Shown here: in pieces, positions 17,795 to 26,189 of the stretch | Numbering within the stretch: position 1 is the stretch's first letter | Layout of the letters: each line of letters opens with the position of its first letter | Assembly: GCF_900106675.1 (NCBI RefSeq) | Contig: NZ_FNOB01000014.1 | Location: forward strand, 1 to 64,000 | Source: Allgaiera indica | GTDB taxonomy: Bacteria; Pseudomonadota; Alphaproteobacteria; Rhodobacterales; Rhodobacteraceae | DNA: 64,000 nucleotides | Reading direction: 5' to 3' | Notes under the pieces: model-generated | The model's input: only the letters and a program-made list of their open reading frames with translations | Databases searched by the model: none | What the model was told of the DNA's origin: nothing | Position numbers and translations under genes: made by a program

Positions 17795-19374
17795 TGCAAC
17801 GAACGCCAAGACTTGATGACATCCTCGCCGCGGGGCGCGCTCGGCCGGGGCCGCTGTTCGTGACCGACGCGGGCGAGGCGATCGACGCTGCGGGTTTTGA
17901 CGCGCTGGTCGCCGGGGCCGTCCGTTTCCTGAAGGGGCTGGGGGTGGGGCCGGGGGACCGCATCGCGCTCTGGCACGTCAATCGCGTCGACTGGCTTGCG
18001 CTGTTCTTCGCCTGTGCGCGTGTCGGGGCTGCGGTGGCGGTGGCGAACACCCGCTACCGCAGCGCCGAGCTGGCGCATATCCTTCGGGCCTCGGGCGCGC
18101 GGATGCTGATCCTCGCACCGGCCTTTGGCAAGATCGAGTTCCTGCGCATCCTAGAGGGCCTGGATGGCGCCGACCTACCGGAGCTTGCGCAGATCGCGCT
18201 GCTGGACGAGGCGGCGCCATCCGCCACGCTGATCGGCCGCCCGGTGCTGACGGCCCGGATTGCGCCAGGGATGCGCGAGGGGCGGGATGGAAGCAGCGAC
18301 CCCGAGGCGCCGCTGGTGTTCTTCACCACGTCGGGCACCACCTCGGCGCCGAAGCTGGTGACCCATTGCCAGCGCACGCTGGCGTTTCACGCATTGGCGT
18401 CGGCCGCGGCCTATGGCTTTGACGCGCCGGGGGCGGGGTTCGTGGCCACCATGCCCTATTGCGGCGTCTTCGGCCTGAATGCCCAACTTGGCGCGATCGC
18501 CGGCGGCGCGCCCAGCCACATCATGCCGATGTTCGACGCCGAGCGAACCGCTGCACTGATCCGCAACCATGGCCTGACCCATCTCGTCGGCTCGGACGAG
18601 ATGTTCCGCCGCCTGATGGAGATCGATCCGAACGTCCTCGACGCAACCACCTGCTGCGGTTTCGCGAGCTTCACACCCGGTCTGGGCCCGGTGATGGAGG
18701 CCGCCGCCGCCCGTGGCGTGCCGCTGCGCGGGGTCTACGGCTCGTCCGAAGTCTGCGCGCTGTTCTCGGTGCAGGATGCGGGGATCGCGCCAGAGGAGCA
18801 GGTGAAAGGCGGTGGCCGTCCGGCCTCGGCCCGGTCCGAGGTTCGGGTTCGCGATACGGAAACCGGCGCGTTGTTGCCGCATGGCAGCCCGGGGGCGCTG
18901 GAATTCCGCGCGCCGAACCAGTTCCTCGGCTATTTCCGTAACCCGGAGGAGACGGCGAAGGCGGTTGATTCGGAAGGATTCTTCCACTCTGGCGACATGG
19001 GATACACGCGGTCCGACGGCAGCTTCGTCTACCTCGCGCGGATGGGCGACGCGATCCGGCTGTCGGGCTTCCTGACCGACCCGGCCGAGATCGAGGAGGT
19101 GCTGAAGTCCGCGCCGGGGGTCCGCGACGCGCAGGTGGTGGCGGTGGTCCGCGACGGGCAGAACCGGCCGGTAGCCTTCGTCATCGCCGACGGCCCCTTC
19201 GACGAAGCCGCGGTCATCACCGACGCGGCGGCCAAGCTTGCCGCGTTCAAGGTGCCGCTCCGGGTCTGGCCGGTCGAGCGCTTTCCGACGACCGACAGCG
19301 CCAACGGGCTGAAGATCCAGCGCGCCAGGCTGCGCACCATGGCCGAGGAACAGCTGAAGGAAGACGACGCATGA
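17794..19374 (+). CDS. AMP-dependent acyl-CoA synthetase/ligase
   Basis: 526 residues of the ANL superfamily, which activate a carboxylate as an acyl-AMP and then acyl-CoA. Visible motifs: VFFTTSGTTSAPKLVTH (P-loop), GVYGSSEVCALF (A5), FHSGDMGYTRSDG (A7) and the C-terminal NGLKIQRARLR with the catalytic Lys. It directly follows the ABC ATPase gene, so it very likely activates the imported substrate. The ligand is not readable; size and context fit a cyclic, aromatic or branched acid. Confidence 0.88.
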   Translation: MQRTPRLDDILAAGRARPGPLFVTDAGEAIDAAGFDALVAGAVRFLKGLGVGPGDRIALWHVNRVDWLALFFACARVGAAVAVANTRYRSAELAHILRASGARMLILAPAFGKIEFLRILEGLDGADLPELAQIALLDEAAPSATLIGRPVLTARIAPGMREGRDGSSDPEAPLVFFTTSGTTSAPKLVTHCQRTLAFHALASAAAYGFDAPGAGFVATMPYCGVFGLNAQLGAIAGGAPSHIMPMFDAERTAALIRNHGLTHLVGSDEMFRRLMEIDPNVLDATTCCGFASFTPGLGPVMEAAAARGVPLRGVYGSSEVCALFSVQDAGIAPEEQVKGGGRPASARSEVRVRDTETGALLPHGSPGALEFRAPNQFLGYFRNPEETAKAVDSEGFFHSGDMGYTRSDGSFVYLARMGDAIRLSGFLTDPAEIEEVLKSAPGVRDAQVVAVVRDGQNRPVAFVIADGPFDEAAVITDAAAKLAAFKVPLRVWPVERFPTTDSANGLKIQRARLRTMAEEQLKEDDA

Positions 19375-19865
19375 GCCACCATCCGAGCGCGATGTATTAC
19401 GAGGATTTCAGCCCTGGGCAGAGTTTTCTCACCGCAGGCCGGACGATCACCGAAACCGACCTGCAGATGTTCTCTATGCTCACCGGGGACTGGAACGCGA
19501 TCCATTGCGACGCCGATTTCGCCGCCACCACCCGCTACGGCCAACGGCTGGTTCACGGCAGCTTCGGCATCGGCCTTGCCATCGGCCTGATGCACGGCAT
19601 CGGCATCTTCGAGGGCACGGCGGTGGCGATGCTGGGTATTTCGGACTGGACGTTCGAAAAGCCGATTCTGCTGGGCATGACCCTGCGCCTGCGCCTGACG
19701 GTGATCGAGGTGGAGCCGGGGCGTACCGGTCGCACTGGCCGTGTCGGCCGCCAGTTCGAGTTGATCGACAGCGCGGGCGAGGTGATCCAGCGAGGTCGCA
19801 GCGACGTGTTGGTCTCGACCCGCGCGGGTCGCGGCGCCGACAACGAGAGGGAGACGAGCGCATGA
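19371..19865 (+). CDS. MaoC family hydratase (single hotdog)
   Basis: 164 residues with the hydratase-2 signature around residues 30-60: MFSMLTGDWNAIHCDADFA then LVHGSFGIGLAIGL. Asp and His of GDWNAIH are the catalytic pair for hydrating trans-2-enoyl-CoA. Four-base overlaps join it to the ligase gene and the DUF35 gene. This is one of two hotdog hydratases in the operon (see 21950), which suggests two hydration steps or a heteromeric enzyme. Confidence 0.87.
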   Translation: MSHHPSAMYYEDFSPGQSFLTAGRTITETDLQMFSMLTGDWNAIHCDADFAATTRYGQRLVHGSFGIGLAIGLMHGIGIFEGTAVAMLGISDWTFEKPILLGMTLRLRLTVIEVEPGRTGRTGRVGRQFELIDSAGEVIQRGRSDVLVSTRAGRGADNERETSA

Positions 19866-20224
19866 TCGACGATCCCGCGAAACTGGGGCCGCAACAGGCC
19901 TTCGAGGCCTATCTTGCGAAGGGCCGCTTCATGTTGCTGAAATCGCGCGCGACCGGGGAACATGTCTTCTATCCCAAGGTGATGGCGCCTTCCGGCGCGA
20001 CCGATCTCGACTGGGTCGAGGCGCGGGGTACGGGCACCATCTATGCGATCACCGTGAATCGCAAACGCGAAGGCTGCTACAACATCGCGCTGGTGGATCT
20101 GGACGAGGGGGTACGGATGATGGCCACCGTCGCGGGCGTCGAGACAGTGCCGATCGGCACCCGCGTCCGCGCCCGGATCGAGGCGGGCGAGACCCCGCGC
20201 ATCGTCTTCAACCCCATCGAGTAG
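19862..20224 (+). CDS. DUF35 OB-fold protein, partner of the thiolase-like enzyme
   Basis: 120 residues. The order of elements (F-EAYLAKGRFMLLKSRATG, FYPKVMAPSGATDLDWVEA, GTGTIYAITVNRK, ALVDLDEGVRMMATV) is that of the acyl-CoA-associated OB-fold family PF01796/PF12172. The zinc-ribbon cysteines of typical members are missing: the CxxC positions read KSRATG and YP. DUF35 proteins bind and activate SCP2-type thiolase homologues, as in Ltp2-ChsH2 of steroid degradation. Its start overlaps the MaoC stop, and the thiolase-like gene follows after 8 bp, so it is almost surely that partner. Confidence 0.85.
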   Translation: MIDDPAKLGPQQAFEAYLAKGRFMLLKSRATGEHVFYPKVMAPSGATDLDWVEARGTGTIYAITVNRKREGCYNIALVDLDEGVRMMATVAGVETVPIGTRVRARIEAGETPRIVFNPIE

Positions 20225-20232
20225 GGCTGACC

Positions 20233-21384
20233 ATGACACATTCCCTGCGTGGCAAGACCGCGATCGTCGGCATGGGCACGGCGGGCATGGGCGAGGCGCC
20301 AGGCTTCTCGGCGATGGAACTTCTGGGCCTTTCGGTGCGTGAGGCGCTCGACGATTGCGGGCTGCGGCTTGGCGACATTGACGCGGTGTTTGCCGCCACC
20401 TCCAGTCACGCCTTCGCATCGATGAGCGTGGTGGAATACCTCGGGCTAAAGCCGAAGTTCTTCGACAGTACCAATGTCGGCGGCTCTTCCTTCGAGATGC
20501 ACCTTCTGCAAGCGACGCTGGCGCTGGAGGCAGGGCTGTGCGACACGGCGCTGATCTGCTACGGCTCGAACCAGCGCACCGCGGGCGGGCGGCTGGTCTC
20601 GATGTCCGAGCCGCAATGGCACGAGACGCCCTACCATCCGCGTCACCCGATCACCGGCTACGCGCTGGCGACCGCCCGGCACATGTACCAATACGGCACC
20701 ACGCGCGAGGATCTGGCGGATGTGGCCGTGGCCGCGCGCGGCTGGGCCAACCTCAACCCCGAGGCTTTCGCCCGTGGGCCGCTGACCCGTGAGGACGTGC
20801 TGGGACGGCGCATGGTCTCGGACCCGCTGACCGCGGGGGATTGCTGCCTCGTGACCGATGGCGCCGCGGCCTGCATCCTGACCCGCGCCGATCGGGCGAG
20901 GGATTTCCCCAAGGCACCGGTCTATTTCCTTGGCGCGGCGGGCGCCAACTGGCACCGCTCGATCCAGGCGATGCCGGACCTCACCGTGACCGCAGCTTCG
21001 GACAGCGGGCCGCGCGCCTTCGAGATGGCGGGGATCGGGCATTCCGACATCGACCTGGTGATGTTGTACGACGCGTTCACCATCAACACGATCCTGTTCC
21101 TCGAAGATCTCGGCTTCTGCCCCAAGGGCGAGGGCGGGCGCTTCGTCCGCGATGGCCGCATCGCGCCGGGGGGGGCGCTTGCGGTGAACACCAACGGCGG
21201 CGGTCTTTCCTGCGTGCACCCGGGCATGTACGGCATGTTCCTGATCGCGGAAGCGGTGGCCCAGATCCGTGGCGAGGCTGGCGAGCGGCAGCTGGAGCGC
21301 GCGGATATCGCGCTGCTGAACGGCAACGGCGGCACGCTGTCAAGCCAGGTGACGGCGGTGCTGGGCTCTGCGATCGCGCTATGA
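20233..21384 (+). CDS. Thiolase-superfamily protein lacking the catalytic Cys (Ltp2-like aldolase candidate)
   Basis: 383 residues of the SCP2-thiolase/lipid-transfer group. At the place of the acyl-accepting Cys the sequence is STNVGGSSFEMHLLQ, and the second Cys near the C-terminus is replaced too (LLNGNGGTLSSQ), while the HP motif remains (CVHPGMYG). LYDAFTINTILFLEDLGFC fits the group. A protein without these cysteines cannot use the normal thiolase mechanism. Ltp1/Ltp2-type homologues with a DUF35 partner are retro-aldolases that cleave 3-hydroxy-3-branched acyl-CoA, which is the best guess here. The stop overlaps the next gene (21381). Confidence 0.85.
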   Translation: MTHSLRGKTAIVGMGTAGMGEAPGFSAMELLGLSVREALDDCGLRLGDIDAVFAATSSHAFASMSVVEYLGLKPKFFDSTNVGGSSFEMHLLQATLALEAGLCDTALICYGSNQRTAGGRLVSMSEPQWHETPYHPRHPITGYALATARHMYQYGTTREDLADVAVAARGWANLNPEAFARGPLTREDVLGRRMVSDPLTAGDCCLVTDGAAACILTRADRARDFPKAPVYFLGAAGANWHRSIQAMPDLTVTAASDSGPRAFEMAGIGHSDIDLVMLYDAFTINTILFLEDLGFCPKGEGGRFVRDGRIAPGGALAVNTNGGGLSCVHPGMYGMFLIAEAVAQIRGEAGERQLERADIALLNGNGGTLSSQVTAVLGSAIAL

Positions 21385-21953
21385 TCAGGCGCGATGACCT
21401 TTCGGGCTATGACTTCGCGGCGCTGGGGGCGCTTCTGTCACCAGGCTCGGTCGCGATCGTAGGCGCCTCGGCCGATCCGAGCCGGATCGGAGGTCGCCCG
21501 ATCGCGGCGATGCTGCAGGCCGCCCACGCGCGGATCCTCGCCTCGGTCGCAGCAAATGTGGCGCGGGCGCGGGTCGGGGGCGCGCTTGTCGCCGGGCAGC
21601 TTTCGGGCGGTACCGAATGCCTGATGGGGGTCAGCCGCGATCCGGTCTTCGGCCCCGTCGTGGTCTTCGTCGATATCCTCAAGGACGTGGCGATCCGGCC
21701 CTGCCCGGTGCCCAAAGCCGAGGCGTGCGAGATGATCCTGTGGATCGGCGGCGCACAGATCTTGCGGGGTGCCCGCGGCCGTCCACCGGCCGACCTTGAC
21801 GCCCTTGTGGCGATGCTCTCGCGCCTTTCGGTCTTTGCGCTGGCCGCGGGGGCACGCCTGGGGGCCATCGACCTGAACCCGGTCCTCGCGCTGCCCGATG
21901 GGGCCTGTACGCCGGACGCCGTCATCGACATCGCCCCCAAGGTCACCGCATGA
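21381..21953 (+). pseudogene. Internally deleted NDP-forming acyl-CoA synthetase
   Basis: An open 190-codon frame made of the two ends of a protein that is normally about 700 residues long. Residues 15-40 (SPGSVAIVGASADPSRIGGRP) are the start of the CoA-binding domain; residues about 45-190 are the end of the ATP-grasp domain (GGTECLMGVSRDPVFGPVVV, KDVAIRPCPV, GARGRPPADLDAL, IDLNPVLALPDG). A second small gap removes the usual GLGGIF before VDILKDV. The middle, with the phospho-His and most nucleotide contacts, is gone, so acyl-CoA synthetase activity is not expected. Its overlaps with both neighbours are kept, so it may persist for translational coupling. Confidence 0.85.
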
Positions 21954-22816
21954 TCGACCCCGACCACCTGCTGAGCTATGATATACCGGAAGTGCGCCAG
22001 GCCTATGGCCCGCGCGACACTGCTTTTTACGCGCTGTCCATCGGTATTGGGCATGACCCGATGGACGCGGACGACCTGCGCTTTGTCGGGTCCGGCGCGC
22101 CGCGGCCCTTTCCGACGCTGCCGCTGGTTCTCGGGCATCCAGGCTTCTGGCTTGGCAACTCCGATACCGGGGTAGACGCGGTGCGTCTTGTGCATGGCGA
22201 ACAGGGCATCACGATTCACGCCCCGCTGCCGCCCGAGGGCCAGGTGATCGGCAAGACCCGCGTCACCGGGCTGATCGACAAGGGCGCGGGCAGGGGCGCG
22301 CTGCTCTATTCCGAGAAGGAGCTGCGCGACGCGGCGACCGGCGCGCTTTACGCCACCACCACGGCGACCATCTTCCTGCGCGGCGACGGCGGGTTCAGCG
22401 GCACGCCGGGAAGCCGCTTCGGCCCCGGCGCAGAAGGGGGCGGGGCCCATACGCCGCCGGCCAGTCCGCCAGACGCGCGCTTCGAGACCCGGACCCGGCC
22501 CGAGCAGGCGCTCTGGTATCGCTGGAACGGCGATCATAACCCGCTGCATCTGTCGCCCGAGGTGGCGGCAAAAGCCGGGTTCGCGCGGCCGATCCTGCAC
22601 GGACTTTGCACCCTCGGGATCGCCGCCTACGGGTTGGTGCGCACGCTTTGCGACCGCGATCCCGCGCGGCTCCGCGGCCTGCGCGGGCGCTTTACCGCGG
22701 CGGTCACCCCGGGCGAGACGCTGCGAACCGAGGTCTGGCGCGACGGGTCGTTCCGCACTGTCGAGGCGGAAAGCGGACGGGTGGTTGTCGGCGATGGGCT
22801 GGCGGTGATCGACTGA
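21950..22816 (+). CDS. Double-hotdog enoyl-CoA hydratase 2 (MFE-2 hydratase type)
   Basis: 288 residues. The N-terminal half is a degenerate hotdog (YDIPEVRQAYGPRDTAFYAL) and the C-terminal half carries the full hydratase-2 motif YRWNGDHNPLHLSPEVAAKAG and RPILHGLCTLG, with the catalytic Asp/His. This is the layout of the MFE-2 hydratase domain, which makes (3R)-hydroxyacyl-CoA. An MFE-2-like SDR lies two genes downstream, giving the two activities of peroxisomal MFE-2 as separate proteins. It overlaps the deleted synthetase gene by four bases. Confidence 0.9.
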   Translation: MIDPDHLLSYDIPEVRQAYGPRDTAFYALSIGIGHDPMDADDLRFVGSGAPRPFPTLPLVLGHPGFWLGNSDTGVDAVRLVHGEQGITIHAPLPPEGQVIGKTRVTGLIDKGAGRGALLYSEKELRDAATGALYATTTATIFLRGDGGFSGTPGSRFGPGAEGGGAHTPPASPPDARFETRTRPEQALWYRWNGDHNPLHLSPEVAAKAGFARPILHGLCTLGIAAYGLVRTLCDRDPARLRGLRGRFTAAVTPGETLRTEVWRDGSFRTVEAESGRVVVGDGLAVID

Positions 22817-22825
22817 GGACACATC

Positions 22826-23587
22826 ATGGGATTGAGCATCACGAATGACGGGCCGATCAGGGTCCTGACGCTGGACGAACCCGGTCGCCGCAACCCGGTG
22901 GGGCATGGTGTCCGGCTGGCCCTGCGCGACGCGTTGTCCGACGCAGAGCGCGAGCCGGAGGTCTCGGGCGTCGTGCTGACCGGGGCGGGGGGGCAGTTCT
23001 CGGCCGGCGGCGACATCCGCGACCAGCAGGGGGTGAGCGACATTCATGTCGCGCGGGACCGCTTCACGCTGATGAAGGAGCTACTGGGCCGGATGGCGCG
23101 GTTGTCCAAGCCGCTGGTGGCGGCGGTCGAGGGCTGGGCGGCGGGCGGCGGCTTTTCCCTTGCCGTGATCTGCGAGACGGTCGTCGCCGCCGAGGACGCC
23201 CATTTCGCCGCGAGTTTCGGGACGATCGGACTGTTCCCGGACATGCGTCTTCTGGCCACACTTCCGGCGCGGATCGGCGCCGGAAGGGCGCAACGGATCT
23301 TCCTGTCTTCGGGCCGGATCGACGCGGCCGAGGCGCTGCGGCTGGGCGCCGTGGACGAGGTCGTGCCGCCGGGCGCAGCCCTGAAGCGGGCGGTAGAGAT
23401 TGCCCGCGCGGGCGCGGCGCTGGCGCCGTTACCGCGGATGCTGGTCAAGGATTACTACGCCGCCGAGATCGACCGCGCGCTCGACTATGAGCGCGAGTTG
23501 CAGCCTTTCCTGATGTTCAGCACCGACGCTTCCGAGGGTCGCGCGGCATTCTTCGAGAAACGCAAGCCCGCGTTCAAGGGCAAGTGA
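22826..23587 (+). CDS. Enoyl-CoA hydratase/isomerase family protein
   Basis: 253 residues, crotonase fold. The oxyanion-hole segments are GAGGQFSAGGDI and AAVEGWAAGGGFSLAV. At the two acid positions the protein reads SFGTIGLFPDMRLLATLPARIG, so at least one acid of standard ECH-1 appears to be replaced; an isomerase, hydrolase or ring-opening role is possible. GAGGAC precedes the start. Its stop is 23 bp before the SDR start. Confidence 0.87.
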   Translation: MGLSITNDGPIRVLTLDEPGRRNPVGHGVRLALRDALSDAEREPEVSGVVLTGAGGQFSAGGDIRDQQGVSDIHVARDRFTLMKELLGRMARLSKPLVAAVEGWAAGGGFSLAVICETVVAAEDAHFAASFGTIGLFPDMRLLATLPARIGAGRAQRIFLSSGRIDAAEALRLGAVDEVVPPGAALKRAVEIARAGAALAPLPRMLVKDYYAAEIDRALDYERELQPFLMFSTDASEGRAAFFEKRKPAFKGK

Positions 23588-23610
23588 CCAAGGCAGAAAG
23601 GGAGAGAGAC

Positions 23611-24534
23611 ATGACCATTGACCTGGGCCTTCAGGGCAAGGTTGCGATCGTCACCGGCGCGGGTGGGGGAATCGGCCGGAGCATCGCATTGGAATTTGCG
23701 AGGTCCGGCGCGCGGGTGGTGATCAACGATATCGGCGTGTCGCTGGGCGGCACGGGGGAACGGTCTTCTGCGCCCGCCGAGGAGACCAGGTCGATGATCG
23801 AGACGATGGGCGGAGAGGCGGTGATATCGTCGGAAAGCGTCTCGGACTGGGCCGGTGCAAAACGCACGGTCGAGATCGCGATGGATGCCTTTGGTCAGGT
23901 GGATGCGCTGGTGAACAACGCGGGCATCCTGCGCGACGTGATCTTCCACAAGATGGATCCATCCGACTGGGAGGCGGTGATCGGCGTCCACCTGAATGGC
24001 AGTTTCTACATGAGCCGCGCGGTGGCCGAGGTCTATCGGCTGCAGAATTCCGGTGCCTTCGTGCACATGACGTCGACCTCCGGTCTGATCGGGAACTTCG
24101 GCCAGGCGAACTATTCCGCCGCCAAGATGGGGATCGTGGGATTGTCGAAGTCGATCGCGCTGGACATGGCGCGGTTCGGGGTGCGCTCGAACTGCGTTGC
24201 GCCCTTCGCCTGGAGCCGTATGACGGATTCGATCCCCGCCAAGACGCCGGAGGAACAGGCCCGGGTCGAGCGGATGAAGAAGATGACCCCGGAGACCAAC
24301 GCGCCGATCGTCGTCTTCCTCGCCTCGCCCGCGGCTGCGGGGGTGAACGGGCAGATATTCGCCGCGCGGATGAACGAGGTGTTCCTGTTCGGCCAGACAC
24401 GGCCGATCCGCTCGGTCCAGGCCGCCGAGGGTTGGACGCCCGAGACGATCGCCGAGCGCGCGATGCCCGCCTTGCGCCCAAACCTGGTACCGATGGACCG
24501 GTCGGGCGACATCTTTAGCTGGGATCCGGTCTGA
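23611..24534 (+). CDS. SDR family (3R)-hydroxyacyl-CoA dehydrogenase, MFE-2-like
   Basis: 307 residues. TGAGGGIG, VNNAGILRDVIFHKM, STSGLIGNFGQANYSAAKMG and NCVAPFAWSRMTDSIP closely follow the dehydrogenase domain of multifunctional enzyme 2. Together with the hydratase at 21950 this supports an R-specific beta-oxidation step. The start at 23611 has GGGAGAG upstream; the longer frame from 23584 overlaps the previous stop. It is the last gene of the operon, and its stop sits in a hairpin shared with the convergent CaiB gene. Confidence 0.9.
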   Translation: MTIDLGLQGKVAIVTGAGGGIGRSIALEFARSGARVVINDIGVSLGGTGERSSAPAEETRSMIETMGGEAVISSESVSDWAGAKRTVEIAMDAFGQVDALVNNAGILRDVIFHKMDPSDWEAVIGVHLNGSFYMSRAVAEVYRLQNSGAFVHMTSTSGLIGNFGQANYSAAKMGIVGLSKSIALDMARFGVRSNCVAPFAWSRMTDSIPAKTPEEQARVERMKKMTPETNAPIVVFLASPAAAGVNGQIFAARMNEVFLFGQTRPIRSVQAAEGWTPETIAERAMPALRPNLVPMDRSGDIFSWDPV

Positions 24535-24549
24535 AGGGGGGGGCTTCAG
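24531..24549. terminator. Compact hairpin spanning two convergent stop codons
   Basis: CTGAAG, seven G, CTTCAG. The left arm contains the stop of the SDR gene (+, 24532-24534) and the right arm contains the stop of the CaiB gene (-, 24548-24546). A short bidirectional terminator or simple 3' end protector is plausible. No U-tract follows. Confidence 0.35.
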
Positions 24550-25703
24550 GTTCCGTCGACACTGGCCTCATCAACCTTGGCCCCGGCGAATTCGGCGCGG
24601 ATCGTCGATGTGTCCGCGCCGAGCCCGGGCACCCGGGAACCGATCCGCCGGGTGCCGTCGACGGCGGCGGCGGGCGCGGGCAGATCTTGCGGTCCGGTGG
24701 CCGTCTCGACCGTCGCGCGGGTGAGGTGGGGGTGGTCGATCAGGCCCGAAAGGTCGTTCACGTCGGCAAAGGCGATGTCGGCCTCCAGCAGCGCCTGCAC
24801 CACGTCGGCCCGGGTCCGTTCGCCAAGACGGGCGGCGACGGTGGCATCCACCTTCACGCGATGCGCGACACGGGCATTGTTGCTGGCGAAGACCGGATCG
24901 CAGGGCAGGTCCGGATCGCCCAGCACGCGCGAGGCGAACGAGGCGAACTCGCGTTCGTTCTGGATCGCGATCAACAGGTGCGCGCCGTCAAGCGTGGTGA
25001 AGACGCCGTAGGGGCAGATTGACGGATGGGCGAGACCGATGCGCTTTGGCGGCTTGCCGGCCTTCGCGTGGAGATAGGGCACCGCCAGCCAATCGGCAAT
25101 CACGTCGAACATCGAGATCCGGATGTCGGCGCCCCGCCCGTGGATCCCGCGGCCGATCAGCGCCTCGAGGATCGCGGCGTGGGCAGTCGCGCCGGTTGCG
25201 ATGTCGACGATCGAGATGCCGACGCGGGCGGGCTCGTCCGGTCCGCCGGTGATGGAACACAGGCCGCTGTCGGCCTGGATCAGAAGGTCATAGGCCTTGC
25301 GGCCGGCATAGGGGCCGGTTTCTCCGTAGCCGCTGATCGAGCAGGTGATCAGCCGCGGATGGCGCGCCCTGAGGTCACCGGGTCCGACGCCCAACCGGTC
25401 CAGCGCGCCGGGCTTGAGGTTCTGCACCAGCACGTCGGCCCGGGCGACGATCCGCTCGAACAGCGCGCGGTCGGCGGGCGCCTTGAGGTCAAGCGCGAGC
25501 GACTGCTTCCCGCGGTTGAGCCAGACGAAGTAGCTCGACAGTCCACCGGCGGCGGTGTCGTAGCCGCGCGCGAAATCGCCCTCGGGGCGTTCGACCTTGA
25601 TCACCCGCGCCCCGGCATCGGCAAGGCGTGCAGTACAGAAGGGCGCGGCGACGGCCTGTTCGACCGAAACCACCAGAAGGCCTTCAAGGGGGGCGTGTGC
25701 CAT
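24546..25703 (-). CDS. CaiB/BaiF family CoA-transferase (class III)
   Basis: 385 residues. It opens with LEGLLVVSVEQAVAAPFCTARLADAGARVIKVERPEGDFAR and continues FVWLNRGKQSLALDLK, both standard for formyl-CoA transferase-like proteins. The catalytic Asp is expected in the segment YDLLIQADSGLCSITG. It moves CoA between carboxylates, probably succinyl-CoA or another acyl-CoA of the pathway. The start ATG 25703 has GGAGGAACC; the frame runs further upstream but is not coding. It faces the operon and may supply an alternative activation route. Confidence 0.88.
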   Translation of the reverse strand: MAHAPLEGLLVVSVEQAVAAPFCTARLADAGARVIKVERPEGDFARGYDTAAGGLSSYFVWLNRGKQSLALDLKAPADRALFERIVARADVLVQNLKPGALDRLGVGPGDLRARHPRLITCSISGYGETGPYAGRKAYDLLIQADSGLCSITGGPDEPARVGISIVDIATGATAHAAILEALIGRGIHGRGADIRISMFDVIADWLAVPYLHAKAGKPPKRIGLAHPSICPYGVFTTLDGAHLLIAIQNEREFASFASRVLGDPDLPCDPVFASNNARVAHRVKVDATVAARLGERTRADVVQALLEADIAFADVNDLSGLIDHPHLTRATVETATGPQDLPAPAAAVDGTRRIGSRVPGLGADTSTIRAEFAGAKVDEASVDGT

Positions 25704-25777
25704 CGGGGTTCCTCCGCTCGCTGCCGCCGGCCACAGTAGCGGCAGATCCCGCGCGCGGCAAAAGCCGAATGCGAATT

Positions 25778-26013
25778 TCAGGAATGCCCATCGGATATGG
25801 AGTTGGCCGGGCCATGCCGGTCGGTGAGACCCTGAAGCTGCGTGCCTGGCCATTCGCCATCGGTGACCAGCCTGTGGACGGTCGCGTTCGGCATTTCCAT
25901 GAACGGGCCGGTCAAGCGGCTTGCCAGGCGCGTGAGCGGCGTCCATGTCACCAGCGTGCGGTCCAGCGCGGGACTCTGGACCGGCCGGGCGACCAGCTGT
26001 CCCGCCACTTGCG
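25778..26013 (-). pseudogene. LysR-type regulator C-terminal remnant
   Basis: The minus strand reads QVAGQLVARPVQSPALDRTL, then LASRLTGPFMEMPNATVHRLV and GEWPGTQL, which resembles the final effector-domain strands and C-terminal helix of LysR regulators (xGRLVAxxVxxP, LVxxGxWPG). No helix-turn-helix or the remaining 200 residues are nearby. It lies upstream of the CaiB gene and may once have controlled the neighbouring transport genes. Confidence 0.45.
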
Positions 26014-26189
26014 GAAATCCACTATGCCGCTTCCTTATGGCTGTTACGCCATTCAATGCTCTTGCAGCAGATGCTTCGGGGCCACAGCCTGTGTCAAGAT
26101 ACCGCCCGCGCACAAGGGCGCATGAGGCCGCGAAGAGAAGCGCGGCCCATGCAGAAAGGCCCGAGGCGATCAGGCGCGCGCGGTGCCGG

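Noticed and set aside
21407-23047. 546-codon minus-strand open frame
   Set aside because: Antisense to the hydratase and crotonase genes, with no domain resemblance.
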